64,000 nucleotides of DNA from Cladorhizidae sp. MBARI D1340-BT2 (GCA_028752905.1 JAQNBH010000013.1:12827397-12891396); one strand, 5' to 3'; counted from the stretch's first letter, positions 1 to 11,395 are shown. The notes: generated from the sequence alone by a model not told the origin. Numbers and translations: made by a program.

Positions 1-1019
1 TTTAACAAGATTAAAGCAGAAATTAGTCCGGGAACAACTGGTTTTAGAACCCTGTCTCACTAGGTGGACAGTCAGGACTTCCTCACTGAGGCAGCATCAT
101 TTCCAATTATGATGTTGTTCAGGCAGTTTGGGAAGAAGCTCTTGATAGCTAGGGATTCAGAAACCCGTGGTCGGTTAAGATATAGCATGTCCACTTTTGA
201 ATATTTGTTTGGTGTAGTGCTTGGTGAGTTAATCCTTAAACATACAGATAATATAAGTAAAACTTTACAAAACCCCTCTGTAAGTGCCTCAGAAGGTCAA
301 GAATTAGCCATGCTTGCACGGAAAACCTTGGAAAGTCTTCGGAGGGAGGACTCCTTTGACTTGTTTTGGTCGAAGGTTATTTCTTTACAAGAAAAATTGG
401 AGGTTAGCGACCCTGTTCTACCCAGGAGGAGGAAAACTCCAGTTAAACTCAGCACTGGCAGTAGTGAAGCGTATCATCCAACTGAACCAAATAATCTGTT
501 TAGGCAGAACTTGATTTCATTGCAGCATTCATAATAGAACGGTTTGATCAGCCTAGCTATCACACTCTGACTAAACTTGAGAACCTTCTTCTGAAATCTG
601 CAAGGGGAGTGGACTATAGCGACGAGTTAAAGTTTGTCATGGAATTTTACCACGATGACTTCAATGAGACTATATACCCATTTACAACTTTTAAGTATAG
701 CATTGGGAACCACCAGAAGTGAGCATTCTCTCTCTGACATCATAAAGTACTTGAAGACTCTTTCTCCTGTCCAGTGAAGTTTCATGTCTGAGGTATGTAC
801 TTTAGTTAGTTACTGCTGCAACCAATGCCGTGAGTGAAAGAAGTGCTTCAGGGTTGCATCGAGTCAAGACCTACTTGCGTTCAACAATGAGCCAACAATG
901 CCTCAAAATTTTTCATGTACAAAAGGAGAAGACCGATGAACTGAACTTGAAATCATGCCTTAATGAGTTTGTTGTAGAAAGTGAGCACAGAAGTGGTATC
1001 TTCGGACATTTGAAACACT
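1..1019 (+). pseudogene. hAT transposase relic, ZMYM1-like, 3' half
   Basis: Decayed C-terminal half of a hAT-superfamily transposase of the group usually named zinc finger MYM-type protein 1-like. Seen in sequence: TRWTVR near 45-65 in one frame; a 150-residue stretch (64-534) in another with the usual RRRKTP block; ERFDQPSYHTL after a frame change near 520-540; and the hAT dimerisation block at 830-1019 (SERSASGLHRVKTYLRSTM, ending SEHRSGIFGHL). The frame changes at least three times and the YDGA catalytic region lies left of the window, so this is a pseudogene entering from the left edge. hAT transposases act as nuclear dimers or octamers and cut at terminal inverted repeats. No terminal repeat was recognised downstream of 1019. 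Confidence 0.88.
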
Positions 1020-2550
1020 AATAATCTATCCTGTTTTAATTATGTCATAATTATAGTAACATTGTAATGTAATATAATGTAAGTGAAATTCCTAAGAAAA
1101 TTCTCTTCAATATGTAGAGTACTCTATAGGGCCCAAAACGTATATATAATTATATACACAATTTCAGCACTGGATGGTCACACAGAGACATTATAACAGT
1201 AAAACATACATTTATTAATATACCCCATAATTATACGACTGTTTGGCAACCAGTAGCAGATTTTCATACAGGGGGATGGAGTCCTGCGATATCCCACCCC
1301 CACCCCAAAAACAACAACTCTGATCCCACCCCCAAAAAATAATAATAAAACACCTCTCACCCCAAACTTATTCGGTAATATTTCCTTTAGCATAACAGTC
1401 ATAGCCAAGTTCAAATTCAAGCTATCTCAGAGATTGTAAAAAGTGGGAACCTCCCCCCACCAGTCTGCCAATTAAGTACACATTAATTAGATACACATTA
1501 TCCCTTCCCTCACCCCCCAATCCCTCTATATCCTGTGCAAAGCCCTGCAGATGATTGTTATAATTATTATTAATGAGAGCGATTAATGAGAGCGATTAAT
1601 ATATATTTCGGAATCAAACATCTCTCCCTCCCCTAACAAATGAATCCTGCTGTAGCTCCAAAAGCAGTGCTATTAGGTAGAGTATAAGTTGGGTGTGTTT
1701 AGTTCCAGTAGCAAGTTAAGCCAATCCCATTGTGGGTGTGGCTTAGTTCCCGTACAGGTTCAGATTTGCTTCCTACGGGCCTGCTGAGTGAGTGCCTGCA
1801 TCATGACCATGATTAATGATCTTCCTGAGATGGGTAGCACACTCCAGAGCAGCTACCTAGATTCTTCAATTTAGATGTAGAGAATCAAGATGACTGAACC
1901 CCTTTTAACTGCATGTTTATGTTTGGAACAAAATCTCTTAATTTTTTGGCAAAGATGTTTTATCAGCAGGATGTAGGAACACCCAGGGAAGCGGTAGTTA
2001 TAGATTTCTTCTTCAAATCGCGGGAGGATATGGCAGGTTTAGTACCAAGAGATATAAATGAAATATCTGAAAATCACCACTTCGAATTGAAACTGCCGTC
2101 GTGTGGTGCACCTTCCACCTACAATGCTTTTTCTTACCTGTATAATATTATACTCTCAGTCTGCTCAAGAATGTAGACTGCCCTGTTATTGTTCCTCTGG
2201 GGGGGGGGGGGGGGGGGGAGGGGGCGCGCGAGATCATCACCAAAGTAGCCAGTGGCTAGATACTCCCCCCAGTCTATATAACCTGCACTCTGATTTTCTG
2301 TTAGTTCAAACATAGTTATTTACAAAATGACTTGATATACATGCATTATCCGGTTGCATGTATGGTATATCAGCAATTCAAAATGGTCACTGTGCGCCAT
2401 TGGGCAAAATGTTTTCTTTTGATCAAATAGATTTAAAAAACCATGTGCAATATCAATTTTAACAATTCATTAGAAACACAATTTATCCATTTTAAGGTCA
2501 TCTTCATTGTAAAATTACAATATGAATTATGATGTGGTCATGGATACATT
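1020..2550. other. No gene recognised; GC-run-rich spacer
   Basis: Short open frames here lack homology or splice signals that I can recognise. The stretch at 1267-1360 (CAGGGGGATGGAGTCC followed by C-runs) resembles the end of a degraded DNA transposon, but no partner end was found. A run of 20 consecutive G lies at 2199-2218, followed by a purine/GC patch. Confidence 0.5.
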
Positions 2551-4717
2551 CAAACTTAGTCTGATTCGTAGTAAGTATCCTCATAGCTACATATTGGTGA
2601 CTCTTCATCCTCATCTTCATTTTGGTTTGACTGCTGGCAGCTAACCAGGATTTCTTCTAGGTCAGTTGGCATCATTCACTGTGAGTTCACTGGAAACGCA
2701 GTGAGCCTTGCTAAGACCCAACCATGTTTCAATGGAGATGGAATTTGTGGAGATTTCATCAGTGCTCTCCACCAAATGTATGATTGGAAGTTTGCTCTTT
2801 GAATGTGTATTTTGAGACTAGATTGGCAAGGTGGCAGTAGGCTGATATCTATGCCAATGTCAGTGCTCAGTAGTCCTTTAGATTTCCTTGTTGAAAAGCT
2901 TTGGAAGAAAAGATCAAACCTGCAGCTATTGATACAAGATGTGTGGTCTTCGAGCCATATATACCACATGTAAATTTCTCCAACACCTTATGATCCTCTT
3001 CAGTGACAATTTCATGTATGTCCAGCTGGCCAAAAGTGCTAATGAATGCAGGATCACTCAGCATTTTCATGTAAGGCTTGACCTTCCCCTTTCTCATAAA
3101 TGCACTGGTAGTGTCAAAGTCGGAAACGTATGAAAGCCTAGGACTGCTTCACTAACACTGGCACCAATGTGATGTCGCACTGCATTGATATATATCGATC
3201 CTCCTCCTTTTGTTTACCTGATTGCTGATAAGATCATCGTAGGCCAGTGAGTACAACTCAACACCATCACTCGTCAATTCCCAGCACTCTTTACCTAGAG
3301 CGAACATGACCTGGCCTAGAGGCATATTGGAGACTGCCATTCCTTCAAGATAAACTTTGAGAGCTGGCTCTTGTTCTAATTGTTCGACAAGAAGCCTTTG
3401 AAATCTCAACGGACTTAATTGATGTTGTTGATTTGTCTGTTTTCAGTGGGCATCCATCTGCAGTTGCCATACTCCAAGGAATTACTCCAAGTTCAAATGA
3501 CAATGCTTTCTCCAAACTGATGTTATGTTGAGCAGATAAAAGGACGAGCTGCCCAAACAAATTGCGCTGAGCTTGTATAGAAATACATTTGTTCCTGGCC
3601 TTGATAGTCTTTTTCCCCGCTTGCTTTTGGAATGTCAGATGGTTCCTCTTCTTGATTGGCTCATGAAATTTTTACAAAGCCTCCAGATATTCGCAGTTCC
3701 AGGAAGTCTTTCAATGCTCTTTCTCCAGGTGTATCATCAAGGAGGTCAACGACTAGTTCTTGAGATGCAGGAACAGAGGAAAGGCATACAATAACGTTTT
3801 GTCTCAGTGTGTCAAATGGATTGATATAGCTCTTGATCGTGTTCATATATGTCCTTATCACTGCCTCTTCAGACTTCCTAATTTATGCTGCCCTAACATA
3901 TTTGTGGAGATGCTTAGACTTCTTTTCCACGCATTCCAGCAATCTCCAACAATGTCAAGAATCCTTGAATCGGAAGCAGCAGCTTCAAATGCAACTTCAA
4001 TTGCAGCACCTTGTGGAGCATGACTGGAATATACTAATTCACTGCGGTAGTTTGGTTGCCAGAATTTGATGGTTATGGCCGAAGTGTTTCATTAGTTTAG
4101 CCTTGAGTTTGTATGTTTTGTAGTCCTGATTATAGAATCTAGGGGATGATAATATAACAAATATTCAAGGTATCTCTCCCTCAACATTGTGATACATTCT
4201 ACGTGTGCTCCCTTGATGATTTGATTATCCACATGTTCACATACATGGTGAAATGCAGCTTCATGTGTAGCCAAGGATTCTTTGGAATCGATTGATTCAC
4301 TGGTTGTGGCAGATAATCCCTTTTTCGGGTGGGATATACGACTCAAAGCATGATTTGTGATATTTTGCTTCCTTGGCAATCAGATCCAAATGAAATAAAG
4401 ACATCAGTTTAGGGTCTTGATTTAAGATAATTTTCTCTTTAATTTCAGACTCACGTGACTAACATTTTGATCAGTCTATCAAACTTTTGGTTATGCTTTT
4501 TCATATCAGGGATGCCTTCACACATACTGCCACACTGCTCAGAGTCTGTTTTGCCAATTAACTGACGGGTCCTTGCAGCTTTTTGTATTGATTCAAAGAT
4601 TGCTTTGCTAACTGAATATATTTTATCCTTGCATCCTGGTGTATAACAGACAATACAATCAAGTGTTCCCCTTTTCTTGACATCCTTCTTCAATTGCAGT
4701 GGTTTCTCATCAGCCAT
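2551..4717 (-). pseudogene. Relic of an unnamed repetitive invertebrate gene family (GCDT-SAF-GKGK family)
   Basis: Several minus-strand pieces in the right order belong to one large protein family that I recall as multicopy and unnamed in sponge, cnidarian and fish genomes. From the N terminus: Cys-containing start at 4717 (CIVCYTPGC); AKYHKSC zinc-ligand-like motif near 4365; ATHEAAFHHVCEHVDNQII with MLRERYLEYLL (4100-4300); a middle block near 3700-3850; LGVIPWSMATADGCPLKTDKS (about 3420-3510); ECWELTSDGVE (3270); IRHHIGASVS-like block and DFDTTSAFMRKGKVKPYMK (3090-3170); LPPCQSSLKIHIQRANFQSYIW (2770-2850); an acidic C terminus near 2551-2660. Frames shift repeatedly and the usual EADTR block after SNQ seems deleted (about 3220). 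The CDTTSAF-KGK segment recalls the metal/DNA-binding part of FEN/PIN-like nucleases; that assignment is my inference. Usual TGCDTTS reads SDFDTTS here. Confidence 0.75.
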
Positions 4718-5402
4718 TATTACCCACCTGGAACAAATAAGAGCAATTAAAAAATTACACTCTAGTAGCTAGTCTACAACAGCTAACTAATGGCTGCTCA
4801 CCTTGCTTTCAAGTTTCAATGAATTCTGAAGATTATAATGTTCATACAAATTATCTGTATATTTGAACCTTTATAATACAACTAGTCCACAGAGAAGGGC
4901 CCTGGTAGCACAATAAGTTGGCTAACAATGAACAGGCTACTAGCCTAACAAAGGTATATAGCTAACAGACAAAAGACTACTGAGCATGTGCAAGATTGAA
5001 TACAGGATGCAGTTAATTAATTAGTACCACACTAACACATCTATTCATAAGTTACTGCTAATAAAAAGAAAAGTACATGAAAAAACATAAATCAGAAGAT
5101 ACAAGTTGATACTATCCAATTGACACTGCCTAATTAATTACAAATCTATGCAAACTTAATCAACTGCTATTTTTAACCTCACCAGTGGCCACATTTTTTT
5201 TACAATGAAGAAGACCTCAAAATGAACAAATTGTGTCTCCAATGAATTTCTCCAATCCCAAATTATATTATTTTGTAGTCAGCAGTGCACAGCGGCCATC
5301 TTGGATTGCTCATTTAAACTTGCAACCATGTATATCAAGAATTTTTGTGGGTTTAAAATAACATAAAATAAAATCACAGTGGCAGTTATATAGACTGGGG
5401 AA
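4718..5402. other. No gene recognised
   Basis: AT-rich spacer with TAATTA-type motifs. No convincing coding signal on either strand. It ends in a 13-G run at 5403-5415. Confidence 0.5.
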
Positions 5403-5544
5403 GGGGGGGGGGGGGTTTCGGCAGCCCTTGGACTATTAGAGTCTGTATAGAGTCAGGGTTTCGGGCTATACGGTAAAGGGTCTTGCGTGACTGTGGGAAT
5501 TCGCTAGCATAATTATTACGAATGACCGACGTCAAATATAGGTT

Positions 5545-5853
5545 TGTGAGTCCAGGAGGGTAGGAACTGGTCCGGCAGATCCGGCAGCTGCCGGAACAAA
5601 GTTTCAATACCAACCTCCAGTTATCAAGCAACTTTCTAATCTTTACTGAGAACACTCTCAGACTCCAGCTCTCTTCAGTCGTCTTATTTCAAAATTCAAA
5701 TGAAGCCCACCAAACCACGCCCCTACATTTTTGCGTGTGCTATTATAGCGAGCGGATCATGGCCACGAGTGACTCGAAACAGTAAAATTCCTGACCAATT
5801 CCAGCCTAATAGGCTCTACAAGTTTCCAAAGGAAAAGGCAAAGATGAGAGGTT
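5545..5853 (+). pseudogene. N-terminal exon of a ZMYM1-like hAT (uninterrupted copy)
   Basis: This stretch is the inverted, uninterrupted counterpart of 63032-63290 joined to 59612-59662. The peptide RNSKIPDQFQPNRLYKFPK (about 5780-5835) is the lead-in to the TTF-type zinc finger of ZMYM1-like hAT proteins. It contains TAATA at 5807-5811, exactly where the partner copy is split by a 3.36-kb hAT element, so it serves as a paralogous empty site. The copy stops at about 5853 where Merlin-type sequence begins. The rest of this transposase is absent here. Confidence 0.75.
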
Positions 5854-6460
5854 GGATCAGCCATCAACAAATTCGTGCGCGTTTTTTTAATTTTACGCAC
5901 GGGCGTTTTGGGTGGGGGTTCATTTCTTTTATATATATAATTATATATTTTTTAACGAACAATATATCATGATGAGATAACTGATGAGATAACCAAAGTA
6001 ATCAAAACCAAATAGGTTCATTTCATGATGCAAGAATTGAATCGCATTGCAGCCTTTGCATACGCTCAAGTGATGCTAATTTGGAGGGGGTATATAGTCT
6101 TTTTAATTGTGTCTTCTCTTTTCAAGCAATCCAATTTCATGAAATATCCAAATAAACAATCCAAATTTCATGAAATATCATCCAAATAAAAATATCAAAT
6201 AAATAATAATACAATCAAACAGGGATAAATTCATCCAGGTAGGATGGGAGCTGGTGGCGATGAACTCCTTTCATCCTCTTTAGCTTCACCTTCACCTGCA
6301 CAATATAATAATTGTTGTTAAAATAAAAAAATTATGTTCCACAAACCATACCCTGTTCCAATAGGATTTCAATATGTTGGGTGTGCACACCCGTACTCTG
6401 ATTCACAAACACATCAGCGCACACATCAGCGTTTCACATGTATCACAAATGTTGTCAATC
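5854..6460 (-). mobile_element. Merlin element fragment, 3' end
   Basis: The terminal sequence CCATCAACAAATTCGTGCGC (5865-5884) with its T-run and CACG patch also occurs at 21205 and, inverted, at 22660-22690. Read on the minus strand, about 6410 to 6235 gives HPTY-like GVHTPNILK sequence (GVHTQHIESYWN in family members), a GTATGG...GTGCAG intron, and KVKLK then a decayed LPSYLDEF, the conserved end of Merlin (IS1016-like DDE) transposase. Everything upstream of that exon is missing, so this is a truncated copy. It abuts the hAT exon at 5853. Confidence 0.75.
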
Positions 6461-6652
6461 TGGTCAATCTAAGTTCTCATGAAGAGTGCAAAATTGTGAT
6501 TATATATCAATATAGTAGTGTTAAATTTGGCAAGGTCAGACGGAGATCACTTTCCAAGTGTGTGCGCTAAGTATACGGCAATACTCCTATAGCTATTTAC
6601 GTTGAGGTAACAGGTTACTGTTGAATATGAATATTCATGAGCACTATTTATT

Positions 6653-7270
6653 ACAGGGTCTAGACACTGAGGCACACTTGGAGACATTGAAAGAACACAT
6701 TCTGACTGCACTAATATGAAATGTTTGGCGAATTTTCAACGGAACAAATTCAAGACACACTCCTGCTGTGCTGTGCTACAGTTTGATAGTTTAGTTTTCC
6801 ATCCTTTGCCAGCGGTCTGCACTCCATGGAGTTAAAATATAAACCCCGAACAAATGTGCCTGCACACAAAACCGACCCTTCTGAAGCCATGACCCTTTAC
6901 CAAATTGCCATGTGGGGTTAAGGTAAAGGGTCTGGGCATGTGAATACAGCAATGCACAAAACCTTGGTGTCCATGCACAAGAGTTGTTAGACGTATTACT
7001 ATAAGTATCCATAGACAGTAGTTGTTAGACACTTCCTTTGTTATGTGTGTCCATACACAGTGTTTGCTGGACATAACTTTATATGTTACTGTATGATTCT
7101 AGTAGCCATCATAGCTGCATGCATGTGAGGGTCAACTGCTGCCATTCATTCAGCAGGTGTTAATTGAGATGAGTGACACAATGACATGACACTAATATGC
7201 AGACACACATCCACACACACACACCACAACATATACACGCTAATATGCAGACACACATTCTACACTAGTA
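6653..7270. repeat. 0.6-kb duplication, copy A (no insertions)
   Basis: Nearly identical to sequence starting at 8081: shared blocks include GGCACACTTGGAGACATTG, the CCATGTGGGGTTAAGGTAAA segment and the CTGCCATTCATTCAGCAG segment. Copy A runs without interruption from the unique part into CACTAATATGCAGACACACA and CACCACAACATATACACG. In copy B both of those sites carry insertions. No coding capacity recognised. Confidence 0.85.
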
Positions 7271-7659
7271 GGTGCTTAGGTCCTGTTGGACCCAATGGCA
7301 ATGTTTTTTTGTTTTGTTTTAGCAAATGGGTTAGCTACGTGTACTATAATGACGTATGTAGCTAGTAAAACCTCATTATAATAAAGCTTTTGGGACTGTA
7401 GACATGTACTTTATTGTAAAAGAGATTTTGTTGTGCATTGACAGATGAAACAAATGTGATAATTTACAAACCCATTTTTTTTCTTCCAATAGCATAGCAT
7501 AATGTAGATGGCAAACTTATTGCATTTCATATGATGTAAGTTTCCTTGATGAATATTAGCACATAATTTGCACACACACAATACCAGAACCAGTTTTATT
7601 GAGTGTGTTCATTATATCAAGAGATTTCAGCTCCAAAAAAGATGACTATTCAATTGTGA
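7271..7659. other. No gene recognised
   Basis: AT-rich spacer between duplication copy A and the LINE fragment. No feature could be supported. Confidence 0.5.
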
Positions 7660-8060
7660 TACAGTTTGTTGTAATGAGGTTGAGGGCAGACCAATTTATG
7701 TCTGGAGCATTGAAGTCGCCAACAAGAATGATAGAAGCAGAGAGTGCAGGAAGAGTATTTAGATAGTTGATCAGATTTTCAAAGATAGGCGTGACTTGCA
7801 TTTGGGGGAGAATAGACTAAAGTGAGAAGAATGGGATGCTGGAAACAGAAAGAGATATATAGTGATGACCTCAAGGGAAGCAGGAGAAGACATAAGCTTA
7901 CAGGGAATTTCTTCCCTGACAGCTATCAGGACTCCACCCCCTCTAGTGTCCCGGTCCTTTCTGAAAATGGTGAAACCTGTCTGGATGATTTCATTGTTAT
8001 ATATGTTGGACGAGAGCCAAGTTTCAGAGAAGCAGTAGATAGAATAGTCAGATGAGAGAA
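7660..8060 (-). pseudogene. LINE apurinic endonuclease domain fragment
   Basis: The minus strand reads through an APE-type endonuclease of a non-LTR retrotransposon: CFSETWLSSNIYNNEI (about 8040-7990), TGFTIFRKDRDTRGGGVLIA (7975-7915), then IILVGDFNAPDINWSAL (7730-7685). SETWL and GDFNAPDINW are the metal/catalytic blocks of the CR1/L2/jockey-type exonuclease-endonuclease-phosphatase fold that nicks target DNA. Small frame changes occur near 7830-7910. Neither ORF1 nor RT is attached. The two copies of the 0.6-kb duplication flank the fragment. Confidence 0.85.
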
Positions 8061-8080
8061 TAAAAGATTGTTATATTACA

Positions 8081-8619
8081 GAGTCTAGATACTGAGGCAC
8101 ACTTGGAGACATTGAAAGAACACATTCTAACTGCACTAATATGTTTGTTTGAAGCGTAAATGTTTGGCGAATTTTCAACGGAACAAATTCAAGACACACT
8201 CCTGCTGTGCTGTGCTACAGTTTGATAGTTTAGTTTTCCATCCTTTGCCAGCAGTGTGCACTCCATGGAGTTAAAATATAAACCCCGAACAAATGCGCCT
8301 GCACATAAAATCGACCCTTCTGAAGCTATGACCCTTTACCAAATTGCCATGTGGGGTTAAGGTAAAGGGTCTGGACATGCATGCACAAAACCTTGGTGTC
8401 CATGCACAAGAGTACAAGAGTTGTTAGACGTATTACTATAAGTATCCATAGACAATGGTTGTTAGACACTTCCTTTGTTATGTGTGTCCATACACAGTGT
8501 TTGCTGGACATAACTTTATATGTTACTGTATGATTCTAGTAGCCATCATAGCTGCATGCATGTGGGTAACTGCTGCCATTCATTCAGCAGGGAAGAGCAC
8601 AATGACATCATACTAATAT
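8081..8619. repeat. 0.6-kb duplication, copy B
   Basis: Second copy of 6653-7270. It carries a small insertion near 8140 (GTTTGTTTGAAGCGTAA) and scattered substitutions. After 8619 its continuation is found at 9163-9257 and then 10335 onward, because two TIR-bounded elements are inserted. Confidence 0.85.
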
Positions 8620-9162
8620 GTGTTAGGATCTGAGAAAAGGGGTCTTACGTACAAAATTATAAAAACTGAGTTAGTGATACCAGGTGAGCAATACCTATAT
8701 TTTGGAACTCAAATCATCACTTATTTCCATTCAGAAGAAAAGTTATGAAAGCCATACTTGAAGCATTCAAAACGCATTTTGCTTTTGCAGCTTCCTGTGC
8801 ACTTGATGAAGCCATTCCTTTGTTAGTTTGTTAACCATGCAGCCACTATAGCAGCTAGTAGAAAATCCCCCATTTGGTGGGAGTTACCCATTTTCCACAT
8901 ACGCTGGCAGTATTTTCTCCGTGTTACATGGCAACGCAGTTCCGTTACACACGTAGCAAGCTTCTTGACCACCAATCTTCTAACCTCACTCTTGCCTACA
9001 AAGAAGCAAGCACAGGAGCCTTCAGACATCACACAAAGGTAAAGGAAAGGCCTGTAGTACCAAAAAAAAGAAAAATAGTCTAACAATAATTTTTAGCTTA
9101 TTTTGGTAATACCACAAAACCATTTTTCTCTACATAAGACCCCTTTTCTCAGATCCTATCAC
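8620..9162. mobile_element. MITE-like element with long terminal inverted repeats
   Basis: The outer ends are near-perfect inverted repeats of about 30 bp: GTGTTAGGATCTGAG... at 8620 and the complement ending ...CTCAGATCCTATCAC at 9162, sharing the block GGATCTGAGAAAAGGGGTCTTA. Flanks read ACTAATAT | element | ATATGCAG, while copy A has ACTAATATGCAG, giving a probable 4-bp target duplication ATAT. Length is 543 bp. The inner open frames (about 8823-9086) match nothing I recognise, so it is probably non-autonomous. The superfamily is not assigned. Confidence 0.85.
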
Positions 9163-9257
9163 ATATGCAGACACACATCCACATACACACCACAACATAT
9201 ACATGCTAATATGCACACACACACACACATTCTACACATCCACACACACACCACAAC
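9163..9257. repeat. Continuation of duplication copy B (CA-rich, ~53-bp units)
   Basis: Contains ATATGCAGACACACATCC, CCACAACATATACATGC and CTAATATGC blocks matching copy A (7195-7270). It ends in CACAAC immediately before the hAT element at 9258. Confidence 0.8.
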
Positions 9258-10334
9258 CAGACCTCCCAACCGGCCAGGGATTTAGCCTTTTCAGCATTCT
9301 GTCCAGGGGTCCAGGGATTTGCTACATTTGTCTGGGATTCTCACCCATAATGATCAGTTATAAACAATAGTGCTGGTGATCATGATATCACTAAGATCAA
9401 ATCTTTTGAGCAACAAAATCAAGTTGAAAATGATGAACTTGGTATTGGTACATCTACAAGGCTTCTTTTGTACGAACTTGAAGATGAAGTTGCTGGAACA
9501 TCAGTTGAGCATACATTTTTCTCCTGTGTTCGTGCTTTTTATGAAACAAGTGTTAAAAAATGCTTGATAAGTTTCCTTTTGAAGATAAAGTCATCAAAGA
9601 ACTAGCATTTCTTGACCCACGCAATCGCACAAAAATATCTACCAGTGGTATTATCAATCTCGCAACTCGGTTTACATCATTTTCTACAGATGAGATGGAT
9701 ACACTCGCTATTTGAATTTCAAGATTTTTGAGCATGCTCTGATAGTCAACTTCCAACATTTAGTCCTAGTAAAGAAAACAGCAAGGCCACTGATTATTTT
9801 TGGGCTGCTGAAGTGAAGTGTGTATCTGACCATGAAAGTCACAGATTTGGTGTGCTTTCACAGCTTGCTAAAAGGGTCTTGCTTCCACATACCAATGCTG
9901 ATCCGGAAAGACTTTTCAGCACGGTTAGAAAAATTGTAACTGACCAAAGAGTGTCCTTGGATCCTGCAACAGTTTGTGATTTACTCAGTGCCAAAATCAA
10001 CAACAGTAAACCTTGTTTTGACAGTAGCCATCTTCTTTCTGCTGATTTCCTTCGATCGGTAAAGACTGCAACTCGCAGAAGTTTAAGAAAAACTACCACA
10101 CAGTCTCAGTCAGAATAATTTGAGTCTGGCAGTGACTAACCCTGCATTTTTCATTATCTAGTAAGTATATAGTAGCTAGCTAGTATTGTTGGGGTTTCAA
10201 ATTTTATTGTAAATTTTTTGCTCAGTAGCTCAGTACACTGTTTGTGGGAGGGAAGTGTCCAGGGAAATGGCTCATTGTCCAGGGAAAATTGGTCATATGT
10301 CCCGGGATTTAATCTGCCAAGGTTGGGAGGTCTG
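9258..10334 (+). mobile_element. Short hAT element with TIRs and CACAAC duplication
   Basis: Left end CAGACCTCCCAACC at 9258, right end GGTTGGGAGGTCTG ending at 10334: perfect 14-bp inverted repeats starting with the hAT hallmark CAG. Both sides carry CACAAC (9252-9257 and 10335-10340), which is single in the uninterrupted repeat unit, so a 6-bp target duplication is likely (hAT usually makes 8 bp, with 5-6 bp in some lineages). The element is 1077 bp and encodes only the C-terminal part of a transposase, so it is internally deleted. Confidence 0.88.
9424..10118 (+). pseudogene. hAT transposase C-terminal remnant inside the 1.08-kb element
   Basis: Segments in changing frames read DELGIGTSTRLLLYELEDEV (about 9433-9490), FPFEDKVIKELAFLDPRNR (9570-9625) and, in a clean 101-residue stretch (9813-10118), LAKRVLLPHTNADPERLFSTVRKI. 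The last block is the hAT dimerisation domain (NA.ERLFS type). Frameshifts lie near 9555 and 9700-9790. The N-terminal zinc finger and both catalytic aspartates are absent, so it cannot act alone. Confidence 0.8.
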
Positions 10335-10470
10335 CACAACATATACACACTAATATGCAGACACACATTCTACACATCCACACACACCACAACATATACA
10401 CACTAATATGCAGACACATTCTACACATCCACACACACCACAACATATACACACTAATATGCAGACACAC
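10335..10470. repeat. ~53-bp tandem repeat (CA-rich), end of duplication B
   Basis: About 2.5 units, each with ACAACATATACACAC, CTAATATGCAGACAC and ATTCTACACATCCACAC blocks. The same unit appears at 7195-7260 and 9163-9257, and inverted at about 10590-10670. Confidence 0.8.
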
Positions 10471-10569
10471 TTGCTGCAACTATCTAACTGTGAGATTGCA
10501 ACCACACCGTCATTAAGGATTGATCATTATGACAGGGGCATGCTTGAGCGCCATTAGTCCCCCTCCCAC

Positions 10570-11395
10570 ATATGGCACTGGTGTGCTTGATTTTGTGTGT
10601 ATATGTTGTGTGTGTGGATGTGTAGAATGTGTGTACTGAATATTAGTGTGTAAGTATGTTGTGCGTGTGTGGATGTGTGTTGGGTGCATGCATGTGTGTG
10701 TACATGTGTTGTTTATATGTACGTGTGTGTATGTGTGTATGGTGTGTGTGCATAATTGTGTGGTGGTGTGAGTGTATGTATATTGTGTATGGTTGCATGA
10801 GTGTGTACATGTGTGTATATATATATATGTATGTGTGTTGCATACGAGTGTCTCTGCGGATGTGTGCATGAGATGCAAGAGAATATAAATGTGTTAAGGT
10901 TGTGTGTGTATGTGTGTGTGTGAATGCATGTTGTGTGTGATGTGTGTGTATATGGTTGTGTGTGTGTGTAATGTGTGTGTGAATGTATGTGCATTGTGTA
11001 TGATTGCATGAGTGTGTACATGCATGCATGTGCATGTGTGTGCATATTTGTATATATGTGAGTTCCATATGAGTGTGTGTGTATGTATTGTACATATATG
11101 TGTGTCGTGTGTGTGTCATGTGTGTCATGTGTGCAAGTGTTTAAGTATGTGAAGTATGTGTATAAGATTGTGGGTGTATATGTGTTATCTGTGCATATGT
11201 GTGTCATGTGTGTATGTATATGTGATGCATGTGTCTAAGTGTGTGTATATGTGTGTTATCTGTGCATATGTGTGTTGTGTGTGTGTGTGTGTGTATGTGT
11301 ATGTGATGCATGTGTTTAAGTATGTGTATAAGATTGTGGGTGTATGTGTATTATCTGTGCGTATGTGTGTCATGTGTGTATGTGTGTTGTGTGAC
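10570..11395. repeat. GT-rich low-complexity tract (cryptic microsatellite)
   Basis: More than 800 bp of interrupted (GT)n with TATG and GCATG interspersions. Long open frames on both strands are cysteine/valine- or histidine/threonine-rich and result purely from composition, so they are not called as genes. The first ~90 bp are an inverted copy of the CA-rich 53-bp unit. Confidence 0.85.
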
